Below, one piece after another: positions 54,101 through 55,973 of a DNA stretch of 55,973 nt. The stretch is from assembly GCA_903857255.1 (NCBI GenBank), contig CAIODY010000046.1, positions 1-55,973 on the forward strand. The letters are read 5' to 3'. The notes beneath the pieces are model-generated. The model was not told the DNA's origin, searched no databases, and was given only the letters and a program-made list of their open reading frames with translations. The stretch is from an uncultured bacterium (GTDB lineage: Bacteria > Bacteroidota > Bacteroidia > Chitinophagales > CAIODY01). Within the stretch, counting starts at the first letter, position 1, and every line of letters starts with the position of its first letter. Position numbers and translations under genes: made by a program.

Positions 54101-55973
54101 CTGTGAATGCTTCGGGTATTAACATGTCTCAGTTGCAAACTGATTTTGATTTGACTACTTACCAAGATAATACAGGTAATGGATTGGCTGATGGATTTAG
54201 TTATAGCTTTGCGGATGATGCAGTTCCAAATACTACTACACCAACAGCTGAAGATGGGTCAGGTACTAAATTGAAAGTTGGTTTTGATACTTATGGTACT
54301 GGTGTTGGTGCAGCAGGTATTTACTTGATGTATAACAGCAATGTTTCTAACCCTGGTCAAACTATAGGTACAAATGGTGTATTGGCTTATTCAACCAACA
54401 CCGCTTGGGTAGCTACTTTAAATTCATCAACAACATCGCATGTAACCATATCGGTTAATGCAGCTAGTCAGGCAACGGTGGTAGTAAATGGAACAACTAT
54501 ATTTAGTAATGTACAATTACCAACAGCTTATACAACAACTAACAAAGGCACATGGAAACATATTTTCCAAAGCCGTAGCGGTGGTGTGGCTGGTAGTTTT
54601 GCAATGGATAACGTGGCTATTCAACAAAATCAATATTCAACAGGTTATACTACTTACCAACAAGCTATCAGCGTATCAGATACTTTCTATGTGTCTGAAT
54701 TGAACAGCTATGGTTGCGAAAGTGCTACTACACCTGTTATTGCTAAAGTATTAACTCCGCCAGCTATTACAGCTACTAAATCAAGAGCTGGAACATGTAG
54801 CGGACAAATGGATACCTTAAATGTATCAAGTGTTAACAGTAATTATACTTACGTATGGACACCAAGTGGTGCGACAACCCAAACGATTACACCAGTAAAT
54901 ACAACTACAACTGCAAATGGAACAGTAACGGTTTCTTATTTAGTGGTGGCAACGGATGCTGGTACGGGTTGTCATAATTCAGCTACTTTGACTTATCCTG
55001 TTGCTCCTAACCCAAATACAACTACTTCATCGGCTAATCCAACAGCAACTTGTTTAAATACAACCTCACAAATTTCTTATGTGGGTGGTGCTGGTGGTAG
55101 CAGTGGGGTGAATATTCCGAACTCTACTTATTGTGAAGGTGGTGGAACATATGGCGACCCTTATATCTACCAAATAACAATGACAGATGCTTCAAATGCT
55201 AATATTATGAATGTAAGCATCCCAAGCACAGTTTATAGTGCTTCTCCTTATTACCATTATAATTCGGCTACAACATTATTATCACCTGGTCAAAGTTATA
55301 CCATCAATGTTTTACAAGGAGGTAGTAGTTATACAGCGGCTATTTTATCTATTTGGGTAGATTATAATGGTGATGGTGTATATAGTGCTAACGAATGGAT
55401 TCAGCCTTATACCTCTGCTTTCTCTGGTCCTGGCACTTTAACTGTACCAACAAATGCAGTATTAGGTAAAGTAGGTATGAGAGTTCGTTCTCGTGGTAAT
55501 GGTAATACCAATGGTGCAATTGATGCTTGTACTGGTTTCGGTTCAGGTGATGAAGAAAACTTTACCGTAACAATTGGATATCCTTACAACTATTATTGGT
55601 TAGATGGTTTAAATAATAATATTGGTAATGCTAATCCAAAAACAGTTACAGTTACTAATACAAATCACTCTTATACTATAGTAGAATCAGACCCTACAAC
55701 TGGCTGTAAAACATTTAATACACCAGTGGTAGTAACGGTTAATCAACCACCAGCAATTACAACTCAACCAGTAAGCGTTACGAATGTATGTGTAGGCGGA
55801 ACAACCAGTTTCACAGTAGCCTCAACAGGGTATAATTTATCTGCAGGTGGTTTCCAATGGCAAGATAGCACAGGTGTAACACCAGGTGTATGGACAAATA
55901 TCAACCCAGGTACAGTAGCAGGTACAACTTATGGTGTAAGTTCAACTACTACAGGAAGTACTTTAACCGTAAG
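45136..55973 (+). CDS. Giant secreted beta-helix/lectin/GEVED repeat protein (partial, runs off the window)
   Basis: One frame open from ATG 45136 to the last base: at least 3612 codons, no stop. Signal peptide about residues 1-33 (SSVKAQA). Helix block 1 (residues about 34-1030) includes a fibre-like insert at 46066-46224. Three related blocks follow, each opening with a YTIN...NF(T/H)SF(N/T)(D/N)A motif and closing with ...GAYEF/GAVEF plus an Ig-like linker. Then come an L-type-lectin-like domain (about residues 2955-3165; GLADGFSYSFADD, GTKLKVGFDTYG), Ig-like stretches, a GEVED domain (IWVDYNGDGVYSANEW) and Ig repeats to the edge. Probably a T9SS-exported adhesin or matrix protein; its C-terminal signal is not in view. 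Confidence 0.9.
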   Translation, partial: MNQNYTKPISRMLLPMLIAILSMVYPTSSVKAQAMSGQYYVPGAYPTGFATIKMAVDSLNSYGISGATTINIAAGYTETETGRILLTTTGTSANPITIQKDPATSGANPLLYSYTGTVTFATAAAITTPDGMFALNGVSYITINGLDLQESAANKNPTTCMEYGYGLFKANATTGSSNNKIKNCNITLNKANWITNGATAGLFNPVGGATGIALVPCAYNTCNAVTTVTASSGQSSNNTFTSNVINNVQCGVLLSGFGGTPTSALTYQDQNNSVGGGYSPTGRTTTGNTITNFGGITAKVWQASTATSGGTMNASVGDVVKVSSTLYYQLVTAGTTGATAPSGSVVGTNYTDGGATWKFLGAAINDAAVLVVNQWNVNINNNYINNNVGGGSGTGAQGGAGVNNPTTVRAVWLYASGNGSGGNVQNNSFNIKADGTTGNCWVIDAENGQTQVAGLTPNLNIQFNNITGSGSSNMTTGNFWPVFTSSAATNVYVRYDTVQNFSYLGTASTSSPYQSMFCNNNGGNAACSYYIDGNYVNNITYGTAVSGSGIFSIVSSPNTTGYINLSCSSNYFNNITNNNNTSATIYGFYLGYATTWNYNYNTVTNINYAGTGTLYLIYNYNNVNAGNGPGNFMMGNTINNVVRNTLTSTGATYAYYTPYVYGSEIINNVISNFKTPSSGVLAGFYDAGYYSQRIFRNNTISNFSTTPGGAGGFSFYGIYEAYGSSSNTYPDSIAYNQIYSINSTGTTGGTNTATWYGIYNSGSASPGPPSNKYVIGNKVSDLSSNSTAAFTIYGMYLYTYGADDYYFNNYVGDIRTPNNTSTTGIYGMYFSSSTSYVSTAHVYNNTIGLSGTSTGATFGTIGLYHITQTSSYPTVGLLDLRNNIIVNNCTPKGSGLAVCYQRSTNSTANYATTSANNCFYAGTPSATNIIYTDGVNPKQTLSAFKSYVAGGRENNSITVNPTFLSTTGAAATFLHMSTTQSLIESGGQSILPVTKDFDGDIRQGQVGYPTQVNGGGSAPDIGADEFDGIPFLINAAISYVSPIPIINSAGNQTVVVNITNTLSTPITSITINYTDGIMGSPVSQTFTGFTLTTGQNQNFSFTTPYYLASSVTLTTTITAVNGTAGDGNPLDDVASQALCLSLNGNYTINASGSGSTNFTSFNNAVAALTNCGVSGPVKFTVAAGTYTEQVSIPAISGASATNQITFDGATNSPRLYFNANTAASYPTLQLNGCSYVNIKNIRIWSAGTTNGFGVLVTNNAQYDSLVNDSIMVNMAATSSTTSALCFSGSTTSPTTTATNGSNIITKGCTMSGGYYCVCNYGNSTGGTTYNTNNQFINCNIVDFYVYALYNVYSQNTIVSGCTIQRLNRTSSSTAYGCYFTTGSIACQFYNNTITNLFGNATLRGLGSSTYLLANVYAPPTGSENKFYNNIVSKIQTNGSIYGIYAYVANCQFYHNTILLDDSVTATSGATYTVYNYSNSTTTQIRNNIFYVTRGASTYSGTRYGFYEYAINNADYNDIFVGGQGTGPKYVAYNYSTSATYGTLAAWQAASGADLHSSSANPLFTSTGGTGSAGTQNLKPTAAAINFMCPNVGVNFDITGAARSPIATNPGAYEFTLPGLDAAISYVAPVFPFSVGNATVQVAVNNNRATTITSLSISYTDGSTVVTQPFTLSLAGGSNTTLSFTTPYNITGGGYLRAYINSVNGTTDASQSNDSTAKTTICLSYAGAYTINKLAAHSSTNFTSFTDAASSLACGGVTGPVTISVLNGPYFERADFVAVSGTSATNTITINGNNDSLKYDASVGAYATLNLIGVSYMTVKNLNIKCTGATNGFGVHFKGGNYNTVYNCNIIAPRYSSTTAAGVQFGGSGNSYSSGDDAGQHNTVRKCHIYNGYWGVVNYGSSSTPTTSNQYSTVDSCTIQDFYYYGVYTYYHDHMTVSNCDVSRPLYAPTSGYGIMTGSGATNDRVFNNKIHNLFAASPSGTNTAYCLYEVAAATLGNENWVYNNAIYGIETQGGSIYAGYLSGPSYLKFYNNTINLDDRNATGSGSTYGIYCSGSTGVDVRNNLVSVTRGSATAGGYSGLAVGLYYSSVPAVADDYNVVYENSNTTATTTASEVYNGTYVTMASFKASNPTKEVHSVGGYNPFFISSTVPIPQSPYVDNKATTAVGSSITYDITGAARSLTTPDVGAYEFAPPASDAAITWIAPGHPVSAGNNSITVQLTNNAFNTDSSFHLSYSDGTNIYGQRFSGYLLTNQQSANITFTVPYNFATNVTLRAWIDSVNSKKDANQLDDTTAKQSFCLGMSGIYTINSGAATNYSTGGTNFHSFTDAFNQLSCSGLAAAVTLNVVAGSGPYTEQLAVSAILGGSATNTLTINGNGETLQYNANSGNCATVRFTGVTYMTVNNLNITGLNATYAMPLIISSGCNYNNFNNCIITSSTNTTSSSSIGVAFANSTTSYSTGCNASYNTFNGCTIKGGYMGVTIYYGGSTTAPYITGNATGNSFLNCHLTEFYYYGFYLLYHVATTVSGCNIDRPTNANVSSCYGILCEYTSGTTIKGNWIHNVFGGLSTTNTNSFYGIYMYSQANQPSSPNNVYNNIISDIYSGGAIYAMYVYYNSDLNVYHNTISIVDPNSAGGTVYGIYAYYPSSSNYYIANNIININRGGPGGIYGIEPSSSSLPISNNNDIYIGSAGTATKYAVYDYSTSTGYATVAAAQANGFESGSISADPIYTNVGVKFTPTNYFVDNKGSNVGITNDYYGTTRSLSTPDVGAVEFSIPQFDAGVVALVNPGTGGCYALSQPVTYTIRNWGWDTIRFATKPVTVNCTVTGTTNTTLSGTISTGKLAPGAQTNITLSSNLTMSSAGGTYTMSANTVMTGDGKASNDSLNNQVINSSPILPNAPTATPSTQCGYAIPTASVATANGTSGPLFQWHNSPYLGGGVIQTPPYGSLYTYYSNNFSSATLTNSSLAGSAAISGGILTLQPLSTSVAGGFTVNASGINMSQLQTDFDLTTYQDNTGNGLADGFSYSFADDAVPNTTTPTAEDGSGTKLKVGFDTYGTGVGAAGIYLMYNSNVSNPGQTIGTNGVLAYSTNTAWVATLNSSTTSHVTISVNAASQATVVVNGTTIFSNVQLPTAYTTTNKGTWKHIFQSRSGGVAGSFAMDNVAIQQNQYSTGYTTYQQAISVSDTFYVSELNSYGCESATTPVIAKVLTPPAITATKSRAGTCSGQMDTLNVSSVNSNYTYVWTPSGATTQTITPVNTTTTANGTVTVSYLVVATDAGTGCHNSATLTYPVAPNPNTTTSSANPTATCLNTTSQISYVGGAGGSSGVNIPNSTYCEGGGTYGDPYIYQITMTDASNANIMNVSIPSTVYSASPYYHYNSATTLLSPGQSYTINVLQGGSSYTAAILSIWVDYNGDGVYSANEWIQPYTSAFSGPGTLTVPTNAVLGKVGMRVRSRGNGNTNGAIDACTGFGSGDEENFTVTIGYPYNYYWLDGLNNNIGNANPKTVTVTNTNHSYTIVESDPTTGCKTFNTPVVVTVNQPPAITTQPVSVTNVCVGGTTSFTVASTGYNLSAGGFQWQDSTGVTPGVWTNINPGTVAGTTYGVSSTTTGSTLTV
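46066..46224 (+). other. Phage-tail-fibre-like insert in helix block 1
   Basis: Encodes VGDVVKVSSTLYYQLVTAGT, then a threonine/glycine stretch, then TDGGATWKFLG. The short 'YYxxxTAGTTGATxP ... TDGxxTWxxxG' pattern resembles small fibre/tail modules found in phage and surface fibres. It interrupts the beta-helix repeats. Domain call by motif similarity only. Confidence 0.4.
48550..50295 (+). repeat. Tandem module A of the giant protein
   Basis: Opens with C-L-S-L-N-G-N-YTIN and the NFTSFNNAVAAL motif, then about 430 residues of beta-helix, then DITGAARS...GAYEF and an Ig-like linker. Period to the next opening Cys is 1746 bases (582 codons). Confidence 0.75.
50296..52026 (+). repeat. Tandem module B of the giant protein
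   Basis: Opens CLSYAGAYTIN with NFTSFTDAASSL and ends with DITGAARSLTTPDVGAYEF plus linker. Period 1731 bases (577 codons) to the next Cys at 52027. Confidence 0.75.
52027..53490 (+). repeat. Tandem module C of the giant protein
   Basis: Opens CLGMSGIYTIN with NFHSFTDAFNQL; closes near RSLSTPDVGAVEF (about 53410-53450) with a shortened linker. No fourth copy of the opening motif follows; an Ig-like stretch and the lectin-like domain come next. Confidence 0.7.

Noticed and set aside
46262-54703. Several 60-100 codon frames in other frames of the 45-56 kb region
   Set aside because: All are out of frame with the long open frame starting 45136 and arise from its low-complexity Gly/Thr/Asn/Tyr codons.
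45136-55973. CRISPR-like or satellite DNA repeats
   Set aside because: The recurring short words are codon-level repetition of Asn/Thr/Gly-rich protein. There is no constant direct repeat with unique spacers.
1-55973. Insertion sequences, integrases, prophage, tRNA and rRNA genes
   Set aside because: No transposase, recombinase or phage structural gene and no cloverleaf or rRNA sequence could be recognised anywhere in the window.

Overview
The window is a 56 kb AT-rich chromosomal segment of a member of the Bacteroidota, most like the Chitinophagales/Sphingobacteriales side of the phylum. The evidence is the gene content: gliding lipoprotein GldB, a PorV/PorQ-family barrel, a type IX secretion (T9SS) C-terminal sorting domain, a CarboxypepD_reg/TonB-dependent receptor, a propeller-type sensor kinase, and an ATP synthase subunit a with a signal peptide. 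It is also the signals: almost no Shine-Dalgarno sequences, and recurrent TAnnTTTG -7 elements upstream of genes, the clearest being TTTG-N20-TACATTTG at 18247-18278. I see no rRNA, tRNA, CRISPR array, transposase, integrase or phage gene.

Layout. 1-10 kb is core housekeeping: atpB (-), then a + strand run with a PfkB-family kinase, dnaN, two overlapping 47-48 residue lipoprotein genes, a FeoA-like protein, a deoxynucleoside kinase, comEC, a TlpA-like thioredoxin, an unknown secreted protein and mutY. 10-20.8 kb mixes strands: YdeI/DUF1801, surE, an RND/MMPL exporter, ybeY-gldB, an RluA-type pseudouridine synthase, metF, a three-gene unit of two related membrane proteins plus a winged-helix regulator, a family-4-like uracil-DNA glycosylase, and a VOC protein. 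20.9-30.6 kb is envelope and secretion: a TonB-dependent receptor, a PNGase F-type N-glycanase with an N-terminal extension, superoxide dismutase, a 1061-residue PKD/T9SS cargo protein, and radC. 30.6-38.4 kb has a UbiD-family decarboxylase whose 3' end is duplicated around an inserted lipoprotein gene, a propeller histidine kinase with a LuxR-type response regulator, a META-domain lipoprotein and a YebC/PmpR protein. 38.4-44.7 kb (all -) has a metallophosphoesterase, two paralogous small envelope proteins, nadE, two outer-membrane barrels and a papain-like protease.

From 45136 to the right edge (10.8 kb, at least 3612 codons) the + strand is one open reading frame without a stop. It encodes a giant secreted, repetitive protein: signal peptide, four parallel beta-helix blocks (three of them tandem copies of about 580 residues), an L-type-lectin-like domain, a GEVED domain and Ig-like repeats. 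It continues beyond the window. Its C-terminus, where a T9SS sorting signal would sit, is not visible.

Points most worth a second look: the ubiD tail duplication around an inserted gene (32454-33270), the giant adhesin-like protein and a phage-tail-fibre-like insert in its first helix, the two-part PNGase F homologue, the ATGA-coupled micro-lipoproteins, and REP-like or hairpin elements at 26331-26439 and 42090-42120. I did not find a clearly new multi-gene system. The rest reads as ordinary Bacteroidota core genome with lineage-specific envelope genes.
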